Assembly: GCA_031277615.1 (NCBI GenBank)
Contig: JAITMC010000040.1
Location: 186,001 to 250,000 of the forward strand
From: Chryseobacterium sp.
GTDB taxonomy: Bacteria; Bacteroidota; Bacteroidia; Flavobacteriales; Weeksellaceae
Length of the DNA stretch: 64,000 bases
Direction of reading: 5' to 3'
In this document: in pieces, positions 1-8,415 of the stretch
Layout of the letters: the number at the start of each line of letters is the position of its first letter
Numbering within the stretch: position 1 is the first letter of the stretch
Translations under genes and position numbers: made by a program
The notes under the pieces: generated by a model
Databases searched by the model: none
What the model was told of the DNA's origin: nothing
What the model saw: the letters and a program-made list of their open reading frames with translations, nothing else

Positions 1-1078
1 GCGTAATTTTCGCATCTCTCATCAGTCTTTCTACGTGATATTCTTTTACATATCCGTATCCACCATGGATCTGTACTGCTTCAATCGTAGTATCCATTGC
101 TACCTGAGAAGCATATAATTTTGCCATTGCACCGCTTTCTGAGATATCTTTTCCTGCATCTTTCTCACATGCAGCCTTGAAGCAAAGCATTCTTGCCGCT
201 GTGATCTGAGTAGCCATATCCGCCAATTTGAATGCAATCGCCTGATGGTTGATGATTTCCGTTTTGAAAGCTTTTCTCGTTTTAGCATATTTCAGGGCCA
301 GTTCATAAGCTCCTGAAGCAATTCCTAAAGCCTGGGATGCAATTCCGATTCTTCCTCCGTTCAATACCGCCATAGCAAAATTGAACCCGAATCCGTCTTC
401 ACCGATTCTGTTTTCTTTCGGAACTTTTACGTTGTTGAAGATCAGAGAGTGCGTGTCACTTCCTCTGATTCCCAGTTTATCTTCTTTCGGCCCGATTTCG
501 AAACCTTCCCAACCTCTTTCTACGATGAAAGCATTGATTCCTTTATGTTTCTTCTCAGGATCCGTCTGTGCAATAACGATATAGTAAGAAGCGGTTCCTC
601 CGTTGGTGATCCAGTTTTTGATCCCGTTCAGAAGGTAATAATCTCCTTTATCTTCAGCGGTTGTTTTCTGAGAAGTGGCATCAGAACCTGCTTCCGGCTC
701 AGATAATGCAAAAGCACCGATTACCTTTCCGCTGGCAAGAGGGGTAAGGTATTTTACTTTCTGCTCTTCAGAAGCGAACTTCTCAAGACCTGCACATACC
801 AATGAATTGTTTACGGACATTACCACTGCTGCAGAAGCATCTATTTTTGCGATCTCTTCCATTGCCAGAACGTAAGAAACGCTGTCCATACCTGCCCCTC
901 CGTATTTAGGGTCCACCATCATTCCCAAAAGTCCCATTTCGCCCATTTTCTTCACCTGTTCTGCAGGGAATTTCTGGTCGCGGTCTCTTTCAATCACTTC
1001 AGGTAATAGTTCGTTTTGTGCAAAATCTCTTGCAGCCTGCTGAATCATCAGCTGTTCTTCGGATAAATTAAAGTCCAT
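1..1078 (-). CDS. Acyl-CoA dehydrogenase (3' end beyond window)
   Basis: FAD-dependent acyl-CoA dehydrogenase, expected to oxidise acyl-CoA to trans-2-enoyl-CoA in fatty-acid or branched-chain acyl-CoA breakdown. The start is the ATG whose complement lies at 1076-1078 (MDFNLSEEQLMIQQAARDFA), and the frame stays open to the left edge, giving 359 visible residues. The family signature EPEAGSD is present, as is the late motif GGYGYVKEY. The catalytic glutamate of short-chain family members normally sits just after the last visible residues (LMRDAKIT), so it is probably only a few codons outside the window. It is divergent from the acyl-CoA ligase at 1322, which suits a shared role in fatty-acid use. 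Substrate chain length cannot be judged. Confidence 0.93.
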   Translation of the reverse strand, partial: MDFNLSEEQLMIQQAARDFAQNELLPEVIERDRDQKFPAEQVKKMGEMGLLGMMVDPKYGGAGMDSVSYVLAMEEIAKIDASAAVVMSVNNSLVCAGLEKFASEEQKVKYLTPLASGKVIGAFALSEPEAGSDATSQKTTAEDKGDYYLLNGIKNWITNGGTASYYIVIAQTDPEKKHKGINAFIVERGWEGFEIGPKEDKLGIRGSDTHSLIFNNVKVPKENRIGEDGFGFNFAMAVLNGGRIGIASQALGIASGAYELALKYAKTRKAFKTEIINHQAIAFKLADMATQITAARMLCFKAACEKDAGKDISESGAMAKLYASQVAMDTTIEAVQIHGGYGYVKEYHVERLMRDAKIT

Positions 1079-1321
1079 AAAAAATAATAATTAGATAGCC
1101 GTAAATTTACACTTTTTAGCGAAATCTGAAAATAGAAATAGCAATTAGGGATGAGTAAAAAGGATCCGGATTCATTTTCAATGATTCTGAACCTTTGCAC
1201 GGCTTTTGCTGATTTATATATTATGGCAGGCATTCAATTAATTTTCAATTCAAAGTTTGTAACCCCTACAATTAAAAAAAATGCTTATATTTAGATTTCT
1301 TTAAATATTACTTAAAAAATC

Positions 1322-3100
1322 ATGACGATCAAAAGATTATTCGATATTCCACATTACGCTTTAGAGAAATTTCCTAAAACGGATATGTTCGTGACCAAAT
1401 ACCAGGGTGAATGGAAAAAAACTTCAACACAGGAGTTTATTAATGAAGGCAATAAAATATCAAGAGGACTTCTGAAGCTGGGCATAAAACCCGGTGACAA
1501 AATTGCTCTGATTACCACGAACTCCCGTACGGAATGGGCGATCATGGATTTTGGATTATCCCAGATCGGTGTTGTTTCGGTACCTGTTTACCCGAGTATC
1601 TCCCCGGAAGACTATGAGTTTATCTTTAATAATGCCGAAATCCAGTATTGTTTTGTATCCGATAAGGAACTTCTTAATAAAGTCATGAAGGTAAAACACA
1701 ATATTCCTTCCCTGCAGGGGATTTTTACTTTCGATACGGTAAGCGGAGCCGCCAACTGGAGGGAGATTCTGGATCTGGGTGAAGATGATTCCACGCAGAT
1801 TGAAGTAGATGACCTTTCCAATGCAATCAATGCGGAGGATCTGGCAACCATTATTTATACATCGGGAACCACCGGAAGACCGAAAGGGGTAATGCTTACC
1901 CATCACAATATTGTATCCAATGTATTGGGGTCTATTCCGAGAATTCCGAAGAAAAGAAGCCTGGATTATAAGGAAACAAGAGCACTGAGCTTTCTTCCGA
2001 TCTGTCACATTTTTGAAAGAATGCTTTTCTATCTGTACCAGTATAACGGATTCTCCCTTTATTTTGCCGAAAGCATAGAAAAAATGGGTGAAAATGTAAA
2101 GGAGGTGAAACCTCATTACATGACCGTTGTTCCGAGACTTGTAGAAAAAGTATACGATAAAATTTACAACACCGGATCTTCAGCCGGAGGATTAAAATCA
2201 AAAATATTCTTCTGGGCACTGAACCTGATTACCAAGAAAAAAGAAGTTTCAAGACCATCCGGACTACAGCAGATCATTGCAGACAAGTTGGTTTTCTCTA
2301 AATGGAGAGAAGGTCTTGGAGGCGAAATCGTAACATTGGTTTCGGGATCTGCCGCTTTATCCTCAAGACTGAACCTGATGTTCCAGAATGCCGGAATTCC
2401 TATTCTTGAAGGGTATGGATTAACGGAAACTTCCCCTGTGATCTCTGTGAACAGTTTTGAGAAAATGAAAGTGGGAACAGTAGGTGTTCCTTTGGATAAT
2501 TTACAGGTAAAAATTCAGGAAGACGGTGAAATTACCGTAAAAGGTCCTTCCGTATTCAAAGGGTATTTCAAAAACGAAGAGATGACCAAAGAGGCTTTCA
2601 CGGAAGACGGATTCTTTAAAACAGGCGATATCGGTCACATCGACAGTGAAGGATTCCTTCAGATTACCGACCGTAAGAAAGAAATGTTCAAGACTTCCGG
2701 AGGGAAATATATTGCTCCGCAAACCATTGAAAACCTGGCTAAAGCATCCAAGTTCATCGAGCAGATCATGGTGGTAGGTGATGGTGAGAAAATGCCTTGC
2801 GCCCTGGTGCAGCCTGATTTTGAATTTGCCAAAAGCTGGGCTATGAGAAACAACCTGAACATAGGTTCCTCACCTGCCGAAATCGCTAAAAGTCCTGAAC
2901 TGAAGGCAAGAATTGAAAAGGAAATCGAAGGGATTAATGAGCACTTAGGAAACTGGGAAAAGATCAAAAAAATTGAACTTACTCCCGAAGTATGGGCCAT
3001 TGAAACCGGGCTTCTCACGCCTACGTTAAAATTAAAAAGGAAGGCCGTTAAAGAGAAATTTATCGACCTGTACAATAAGATGTATGAACATCACGAATAA
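1322..3100 (+). CDS. Long-chain acyl-CoA synthetase / AMP-dependent ligase
   Basis: A 592-residue adenylate-forming enzyme, predicted to activate fatty acids to acyl-CoA with ATP. The P-loop-like AMP-binding signature YTSGTTGRPKG begins near residue 179. GYGLTET follows near 364, TGDIG near 433 and the hinge DRKKEMFKTSGGKYIAPQ near 450. Length and motif order fit the FadD15/FACS group of long-chain ligases. A TATATTTA box one base off the flavobacterial minus-7 consensus lies about 30 bp before the ATG. The gene is divergent from the acyl-CoA dehydrogenase at the left edge and is followed at once by a strong terminator, so it looks monocistronic. The acyl chain preferred is unknown. Confidence 0.92.
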   Translation: MTIKRLFDIPHYALEKFPKTDMFVTKYQGEWKKTSTQEFINEGNKISRGLLKLGIKPGDKIALITTNSRTEWAIMDFGLSQIGVVSVPVYPSISPEDYEFIFNNAEIQYCFVSDKELLNKVMKVKHNIPSLQGIFTFDTVSGAANWREILDLGEDDSTQIEVDDLSNAINAEDLATIIYTSGTTGRPKGVMLTHHNIVSNVLGSIPRIPKKRSLDYKETRALSFLPICHIFERMLFYLYQYNGFSLYFAESIEKMGENVKEVKPHYMTVVPRLVEKVYDKIYNTGSSAGGLKSKIFFWALNLITKKKEVSRPSGLQQIIADKLVFSKWREGLGGEIVTLVSGSAALSSRLNLMFQNAGIPILEGYGLTETSPVISVNSFEKMKVGTVGVPLDNLQVKIQEDGEITVKGPSVFKGYFKNEEMTKEAFTEDGFFKTGDIGHIDSEGFLQITDRKKEMFKTSGGKYIAPQTIENLAKASKFIEQIMVVGDGEKMPCALVQPDFEFAKSWAMRNNLNIGSSPAEIAKSPELKARIEKEIEGINEHLGNWEKIKKIELTPEVWAIETGLLTPTLKLKRKAVKEKFIDLYNKMYEHHE

Positions 3101-3109
3101 TACAAGGAA

Positions 3110-3136
3110 CCGCTTCATTTTCTGAAGCGGTTTTTT
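3110..3136 (+). terminator. Rho-independent terminator of the acyl-CoA ligase gene
   Basis: The 8-bp arms CCGCTTCA and TGAAGCGG enclose a 5-base loop and are followed by six T. It starts 10 bp after the stop codon. Confidence 0.9.
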
Positions 3137-3492
3137 ATGGATTGAATGCATATTTAGCCGCACCAGGCACAAAAGAAATTGAACACGTAAGTGTAACCTT
3201 AAGTTTAATGCATGATATACTGAAGTACACTAAAGGTTTTAAAAATCTACGACTTTTACTATAAATGAAGAGAGAAAATCTAACAGATTTAAAAACAAAA
3301 ATCCGCGTAATCTGCAAAAATTGTGTGAGAAAAAAAATCCACAAGCATTAGTGCAATCTGTGCGATCTGTGCGATCTGTGCGATCTGTGGGAAAATTTTT
3401 TAACCACAACATCCATAAAATTCAGCTTACTGTCATCTCAATTTCTTTGCCCAACCTTTGCACCTGATCATAGCCTATCTTTTGAATACAAA
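3137..3492. other. Gene-free gap with degenerate dispersed-repeat sequence
   Basis: I find no credible gene here. The sequence reads like the gap at 54.6-55.3 kb. It has GAAGTACACTAAAGG near 3222, close to the right end of the 131-bp elements there. It also has AATCTGTGGG-type words and a 9-bp tandem repeat. It is probably decayed repeat sequence between two convergent terminators. Confidence 0.6.
3351..3386. repeat. Four tandem copies of a 9-bp unit (GTGCRATCT)
   Basis: The unit GTGCAATCT is followed by three exact GTGCGATCT copies and then GTGGG. A related string, with GATCTGTGCCGATCTG and AATCTGTGGG, occurs at about 55,043-55,072, next to a 131-bp repeat element. Confidence 0.9.
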
Positions 3493-3520
3493 AAAACTGC
3501 TCCGTTTCTGAAGCAGTTTT
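3493..3520 (-). terminator. Terminator of the Nif3/coiled-coil operon
   Basis: The arms AAAACTGCT and AGCAGTTTT surround a 10-base loop. Read on the minus strand a T-rich run follows the stem. It lies 21 bp past the stop of the gene at 3541. Confidence 0.8.
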
Positions 3521-3540
3521 ATTATTTTAAAAATCAATAA

Positions 3541-4317
3541 TTAGAATTTAATTACCGTTTTCATTTTTTCGTTTTCTTCCATAACCAACTCGTCATCTAC
3601 AAGGATTTTTCCAGAGTGCTCATCAATGATGATTTTCTTTCTCTGTGCAATCTCCATTTGCTTTTGTGGCGGAATGGTGAAGAAAGATCCTTTTGGAGCT
3701 CCTCTTTCCAATCCTACTACAGCAAGACCGTTGATAGAGTTTGTTCTGATTCTGTTGTAAGAAGCCAATAATCTTTCGTCGATTTTACCGGCAAATTCTT
3801 TAGACTGCTCGATCAGATATTCTTCTTCTTTCTGAGTTTCAGAGATCAGACCTTCTAATTCTTCTTTCTTGAATTTAAGGTGATTCTTAAGATCATCGAT
3901 CTTTGCATTCAGTTCGCTTAAAGTTTCATTTTTATGAGCGATTTTAGCTCCGAATTCTTTAATTCTTTTTTCAGCAAGCTGAATTTCCAGGTCCTGGAAT
4001 TCAATTTCTTTTCCTAATGCTTCAAACTCTTTATTGTTTCTTACATTATCCTGCTGAGATTTGTATTTTTCAATTAAAGTTTTCGCATGGTTGATTACTT
4101 CATGCTTTGTTTTGATCTGATCGTCCTGATCTTTAATGTCTGCATGAAATTTTTCAGCTCTTTTTTCAAGTCCTTCAATCTCGATTTCAAGATCTTCAAC
4201 TTCAATTGGCAATTCTCCTCTGGTATTTCGGATTTCATCCAATCTTGAATCAATGATCTGTAAATCGTATAAAGCTCTTAATTTTTCTTCAACTGAAATA
4301 TCGTTGGTTTTTGCCAT
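3541..4317 (-). CDS. Coiled-coil protein of the C4 zinc-ribbon family, cysteines missing
   Basis: A 258-residue protein with a long charged helical region (about residues 20-190, mostly heptad-like Glu/Lys/Leu) and a short C-terminal globular part. The C-terminal outline, with an IPPQ motif and a GKILVDDEL stretch, matches the zinc-ribbon end of the CT398/CdsZ-like family. The positions that normally carry the two CxxC pairs instead read GAPKGS and EHSGKI, and no cysteine is present anywhere in the protein. It starts 2 bp after the Nif3-like gene ends and is therefore co-transcribed with it. The family's role is not firmly known, so this is a family-level call only. Confidence 0.8.
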   Translation of the reverse strand: MAKTNDISVEEKLRALYDLQIIDSRLDEIRNTRGELPIEVEDLEIEIEGLEKRAEKFHADIKDQDDQIKTKHEVINHAKTLIEKYKSQQDNVRNNKEFEALGKEIEFQDLEIQLAEKRIKEFGAKIAHKNETLSELNAKIDDLKNHLKFKKEELEGLISETQKEEEYLIEQSKEFAGKIDERLLASYNRIRTNSINGLAVVGLERGAPKGSFFTIPPQKQMEIAQRKKIIIDEHSGKILVDDELVMEENEKMKTVIKF

Positions 4318-4319
4318 AT

Positions 4320-5417
4320 TTAAATGAAATAATTTACTGGGTTTGTTTTTTCAATAGATTTTGAAATTGCAAATGTACTAAATTTTTGTGACAAAATTTC
4401 AAATAATTGTTGGGTTACCAATTGTTCTGATTCATAATGGCCTATGTCGCAGATCAGCATTTTGGATTCTGCCAGAAAAAAGTCGTGGTATTTGATATCT
4501 CCGGTAAGATAGGCATCACATTTTTTGGATATAGCAGATCTGATTCCGCTTGCTCCGGAACCTCCCAGAACCCCTACTCTTTTGATTTTTTTATTCATGA
4601 ATGCGGAATGCCTGATCATATCAAGACCGAACCTCTCTTTCACCAGCATTAAGAAATCTTTTTCATCGATTCCTTCCTCCCATTCCCCGTACATTCCGAG
4701 TCCGGCATGATGATTTTTATTATCCAGGCTATAGATCTGGTGAGCCACTTCTTCATAGGGATGCGCCGTCTTCATTGCTCCTACAACCTGTCCCTGCTTA
4801 TGGTCTTCAAAAATCACGGAAATCATGTCCTCATCTGCATTTTCACGGATATTCTGCTGTCCTGAAAAAGGATTTGAACCTTCTACAGGTCTGAATGTTC
4901 CGTTTCCGTTCACGGTAAAACTGCATTCATCATAGAACCCTATATTTCCGGCACCCGCAGAAAACATGGCTTCTTTTACTTTTTCAGAATAATCTTTCGG
5001 AACAAAAACCGTCAGCTGTTTTAAATTATTTTCTTTTGGCTGAAGGATTTTCATATTCTTCAATCCTAAGTGACTGCAGATTCCGTGGTTCACTCCAAAA
5101 AAATCATTATCGAATGCGGTATGTACGGCATAAATGGCAATTTTATTTTCGATGGCTTTTAAAACGGCTCTTTCTACATAATTTTTCCCGGTTAACGATT
5201 TCAATCCGGAAAAGATGATGGGATGAAAGCAGACAATCAGGTTACAGTTTTTCTGAATTGCTTCTTCCACCACATTCTCCAGGGCATCATGACAGACCAG
5301 AATTCCTGAGACATCACGGTCCGGAACCCCGCACAGCAATCCAACGTTATCAAAACTTTCCGCCTGCCTGATGCTGATCTCCTCTTCAATTTTTGAAATA
5401 ACAGTTTTTAGCTTCAT
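4320..5417 (-). CDS. Nif3-like dinuclear metal center protein
   Basis: A 365-residue member of the Nif3/YbgI/YqfO family, whose members bind two metal ions. Some have been linked to GTP cyclohydrolase I type 2 activity, but the function is unsettled. The N-terminal half has FDNVGLLCG and CFHPIIFSGLK. The C-terminal half has the metal-ligand motifs GDIKYHDF and DIGHYESE. The middle part (about residues 125-230, HPYEEVAHQIY) fits the inserted PII/CutA-like domain of the long form. The first histidine of the usual HHP motif is Phe here (FHP). It is first in a two-gene unit with the gene at 3541. A TATCTTCG box just upstream on the minus strand is one base off the minus-7 consensus. Confidence 0.9.
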   Translation of the reverse strand: MKLKTVISKIEEEISIRQAESFDNVGLLCGVPDRDVSGILVCHDALENVVEEAIQKNCNLIVCFHPIIFSGLKSLTGKNYVERAVLKAIENKIAIYAVHTAFDNDFFGVNHGICSHLGLKNMKILQPKENNLKQLTVFVPKDYSEKVKEAMFSAGAGNIGFYDECSFTVNGNGTFRPVEGSNPFSGQQNIRENADEDMISVIFEDHKQGQVVGAMKTAHPYEEVAHQIYSLDNKNHHAGLGMYGEWEEGIDEKDFLMLVKERFGLDMIRHSAFMNKKIKRVGVLGGSGASGIRSAISKKCDAYLTGDIKYHDFFLAESKMLICDIGHYESEQLVTQQLFEILSQKFSTFAISKSIEKTNPVNYFI

Positions 5418-5603
5418 TAGAATAATTTTTTCAGTTGCAACGAAGATATTAATTTTTGGAAAAACCCGGAAGGTATTTATTTCTTAACTCATGTCTGGCA
5501 GAAGATAAAATATGGCCAACATTTGTAATTCTCTGTTAACAGTCTTATATTTATCCGGCTTTCGAGAAAATGATTAACTTCGATATGAAATTTAACAACT
5601 GAA

Positions 5604-6431
5604 ATGGAGAGAGAACACAACCTTGTTCCTGAAGATAAGCTCTGGAAAAGATTCCTTTACCGTGTTATTTACCGTTCCGACACAAGACTCGGAAAACTGT
5701 TCGACATCATCTTACTGTCTTTGATTCTTGTGAGCACCGCCATTATTATGATGGAAAGTGTTCCCAAACTCGATAAGAGATTCCATTACACGTTCCTGAT
5801 TTTAGAATGGATTATTTCACTTTTTTTCTCCGCAGAATACCTGATGCGTATTGCCGTGCTGAAGAATAAGAAGCATTATATATTCAGTTTTTTCGGAATT
5901 ATTGACTTCCTCGCTTTGGTACCATTCTACCTCAGCTTCTTTTTCCCAGTTACGAAATATTTTTTGATCTTCAGGATGCTGAGAATGCTGCGGATTTTCA
6001 GGATTTTCAACCTCCTTGATTTCATGAACGACGGTTATCTTATCGTAAGAGCCTTGAAGAACAGTTCCAGAAAGATTTATATCTTTCTTCTATTCCTGAT
6101 TATTTTTTCAGTGATCGTAGGCTCTATGATGTTTATGGTGGAAGGTGGAAGGCCAGGCTTTGAAACGATTCCCCAGTCTATTTACTGGGCTGTGGTTACC
6201 GTAACCACCGTTGGATATGGTGATGTTTCTCCGATTACACCTTTGGGTAAATTTTTTGCGGTCATTCTGATGCTTGCCGGTTATTCCATTATTGCAGTTC
6301 CTACCGGGATCGTAACGGCAGAAATGCGGAATAAAAGACAGAATCTGGAAAAGGTATGTGACCGCTGCGGAAATGAAGATATTGATGATGATGCCCGCTA
6401 TTGCAAACAGTGTGGCAAGAAATTAGCTTAA
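5604..6431 (+). CDS. Voltage-gated-type potassium channel with C-terminal zinc ribbon
   Basis: A 275-residue inner-membrane ion channel. Five or six hydrophobic segments precede a pore loop with the K+ selectivity filter TVGYGD at residues 202-207. The S4-like segment is rich in Arg (FRMLRMLRIFRIF, about residues 124-136), as in Kv-type voltage sensors. After the last membrane helix the protein ends in a compact four-cysteine ribbon (Cys 252, 255, 267 and 270). This is unusual next to typical prokaryotic Kv channels, which end in coiled-coil or RCK domains. A 52-residue membrane peptide gene follows after 43 bp and probably shares the transcript. Potassium selectivity is inferred from the filter. 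Confidence 0.9.
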   Translation: MEREHNLVPEDKLWKRFLYRVIYRSDTRLGKLFDIILLSLILVSTAIIMMESVPKLDKRFHYTFLILEWIISLFFSAEYLMRIAVLKNKKHYIFSFFGIIDFLALVPFYLSFFFPVTKYFLIFRMLRMLRIFRIFNLLDFMNDGYLIVRALKNSSRKIYIFLLFLIIFSVIVGSMMFMVEGGRPGFETIPQSIYWAVVTVTTVGYGDVSPITPLGKFFAVILMLAGYSIIAVPTGIVTAEMRNKRQNLEKVCDRCGNEDIDDDARYCKQCGKKLA

Positions 6432-6474
6432 TATTTGATATTCATGTAATCTATTAACCAAATATCACAATATC

Positions 6475-6633
6475 ATGGAACCAAAAAAGAAAAACAAACC
6501 GAATAGCCTGGTCATCATTCTCTTTGCTCTGGTCGTACTAATGATCATTATTTATTTTATTCTGGTCACTTTTTTCCCTACTGTTTTTGATCTGATGAAT
6601 ACGGGAAAAATACAGCCGGTACCGGATAAATAG
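6475..6633 (+). CDS. Small single-pass membrane protein, unknown
   Basis: A 52-residue ORF starting MEPKKKNKPNSLVIILFALV and ending in a polar tail (NTGKIQPVPDK). A Lys-rich N terminus precedes one strongly hydrophobic helix (about residues 11-35), so the N terminus should face the cytoplasm. It lies between the potassium channel gene and a strong terminator, in the same direction. That placement supports a real gene co-transcribed with the channel. I do not recognise the family. Confidence 0.6.
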   Translation: MEPKKKNKPNSLVIILFALVVLMIIIYFILVTFFPTVFDLMNTGKIQPVPDK

Positions 6634-6660
6634 ACGAGTAATAAATGATAAGTAATATAA

Positions 6661-6687
6661 AAAGACGGCAGTTGCCGTCTTTTTTTT
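6661..6687. terminator. Bidirectional terminator
   Basis: The perfect arms AAAGACGGCA and TGCCGTCTTT are separated by GT. Eight T follow on the plus strand and a TTTTTATATT run on the minus strand. It serves both the channel unit and the convergent T9SS gene at 6709. Confidence 0.92.
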
Positions 6688-6708
6688 GGGTTAATATGTA
6701 TTTACTGT

Positions 6709-8304
6709 TTATTTTTTGATGGCTTTGATCATTTGTTTAGATCCGTCTTTCATCACTAAGGTAACAAAATAAAGTCCCTGCTTTAAATCTGCCAGATGAA
6801 GGGCTGAAGAAGGGTTTTCTATCGTTTTTACCAGCCTTCCTGAAACCTCTGTCACCAGGACTGTTTTTACCAGTTCTGCTTTTGAGATATTCAGAACATC
6901 GGTAAACGGATTCGGATAGGCTTTAACGGTTTCTTTTGGTTTAGCTGTTTCTGAGGTTCCCAGAGATGAGGCTTCTATATTAAAGTTATCTACGAAAAAT
7001 TCATAATCTGCATCATCTTCAGCTGTTCCGCTTGATCCGTAAAATGCAAAGACCGTATTGGCTCCGGTATATGCCGAAAGGCCATAGGAATAATTTGCTG
7101 AGGTTTCAGAAGGTGGATTCTCTGCATTCCATTCCTGAAGAACCGTCCAGGTTGTCCCGCCATCACCGGATACCAGAAACTGGATAACATCATCACTTCC
7201 CATTCCTGAGAATGTTACATCCCAAAAATCCACTGCTCCATAATCAAACGTTACGGTGTAGTTTCCTGCCGACAGATCAAAAGCAACCGTCTTTAGCCAG
7301 CCTGCATTGTCTGAGCCGTATAAACCGATTGCCGCAGCTTCATTTTCCCCATCATAATCATTTAAAAAATAACTGCCATACCAGTTCTCATCATCTCCCG
7401 TTGGTCCGTTAGTCGCATCACCACCTGAAGCCTGTGACCAGCAATCGTTCGGGAAATCTGAAAAATCAAAAGTGTAAGCCGGTACCACCACACCACATTG
7501 TGTTGTAAAAGTAGTGCCTATACTCCATCCGCTTTTTTCTGAAGTGCTGCACGCCGATCTCACCCATACATAATACGTGGTATTGGATGCCAGGTTGGAT
7601 AAAGGTGCCGAAACTACGGAAGCTCCTACATTTCCGGAAGCCGCAGTGGTATTCAACGGAGCTGTATTGTCCACAGAATAATAATATTCGTAGCCTGTAC
7701 CGGGTGTACTGGAAGAAGCCGTCCATGTAATCACTGCTGAATTGGAAGTAATGGCATCGGCTGCCAGATTCCCCGGTGCCAGACAGTTGGGTACTGCGCC
7801 TACAGCCACAGTATAATCGTGAACCTCTCCATAGCCCAATTCGTTACAAGGTTCAGGATTACTGGAAAACCGGTCTCCTACTCTCATCCGGTAATTTCCG
7901 GGCGTAACAGTCAACGGAATCAGAATGGTTCCATGGGTAATTGCTTCGGTATCTTCTCCATTTCCTGTACTGCTTGCAAAGGCAACCAATTCCTGAGCAT
8001 CCTCATCAAATATTCCATTGTTATCAAAATCAATCCAGATCTTAACTTTTTGGGTTCCATAGCCGTGAGTAATGGTGAAAGGGTAATTGACCCCGGCATT
8101 TAAGCTAATAATCTGAGCGGTAAAATCCTCGTATGAACTTTGTGAACAACCTGTTTCCAGCTGGCTGAATCCAGCGGTAGGAATCTCAAAACTGTTAATC
8201 TGATCTCCTGAATCGCATCCTTCAGCAAAAGCGGGTATACAATAGGTTTGTGCAAAGGCAGACATGCCAATCGTTAAGAAATTCGCAAGTAAAAACTTTT
8301 TCAT
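6709..8304 (-). CDS. T9SS-secreted protein: GEVED, fibronectin III, sorting domain
   Basis: A 531-residue exported protein. It begins with a Sec signal peptide (MKKFLLANFLTIGMSAFAQ). A GEVED-type domain (about residues 20-170) contains KIWIDFDNNGIFDE and NYRMRVGDRF. A fibronectin type III domain (about 172-268, NTTYYVWVRSAC) follows, then a jelly-roll-like region (about 270-445). The C-terminal T9SS type A sorting domain (about 450-531) has AYPNPFTDVLNIS and KQGLYFVTL. Such proteins cross the outer membrane by the type IX system and are released or anchored on the surface; the ligand is unknown. It is one of three adjacent minus-strand T9SS genes. Its sorting-domain DNA is very like that of the next gene, which suggests recent duplication or conversion. 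Confidence 0.92.
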   Translation of the reverse strand: MKKFLLANFLTIGMSAFAQTYCIPAFAEGCDSGDQINSFEIPTAGFSQLETGCSQSSYEDFTAQIISLNAGVNYPFTITHGYGTQKVKIWIDFDNNGIFDEDAQELVAFASSTGNGEDTEAITHGTILIPLTVTPGNYRMRVGDRFSSNPEPCNELGYGEVHDYTVAVGAVPNCLAPGNLAADAITSNSAVITWTASSSTPGTGYEYYYSVDNTAPLNTTAASGNVGASVVSAPLSNLASNTTYYVWVRSACSTSEKSGWSIGTTFTTQCGVVVPAYTFDFSDFPNDCWSQASGGDATNGPTGDDENWYGSYFLNDYDGENEAAAIGLYGSDNAGWLKTVAFDLSAGNYTVTFDYGAVDFWDVTFSGMGSDDVIQFLVSGDGGTTWTVLQEWNAENPPSETSANYSYGLSAYTGANTVFAFYGSSGTAEDDADYEFFVDNFNIEASSLGTSETAKPKETVKAYPNPFTDVLNISKAELVKTVLVTEVSGRLVKTIENPSSALHLADLKQGLYFVTLVMKDGSKQMIKAIKK

Positions 8305-8371
8305 GTGTTATTATTTTATAATCTCAGCCAAATTAATAAAAAAATTATATTACTTTTTCTTATTGAATAAA

Positions 8372-8395
8372 AAAAGACGGCATTAGCCGTCTTTT
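8372..8395 (-). terminator. Terminator between T9SS genes
   Basis: The arms AAAAGACGGC and GCCGTCTTTT enclose a 4-base loop, with a T run on the minus strand. It lies 21 bp past the stop of the gene at 8416. The stem core GACGGC is the same as in the terminator at 6661. Confidence 0.85.
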
Positions 8396-8415
8396 AAGTT
8401 AAAAATTTTAATAAA

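Noticed and set aside
1556..2116. 186-codon minus-strand frame within the acyl-CoA ligase gene
   Set aside because: Antisense shadow of a clearly recognised gene, with no motif or start signal.
3351..3386. Possible CRISPR-like array
   Set aside because: The 9-bp units are directly abutting with no spacers, too short for CRISPR repeats, and no cas genes are present.
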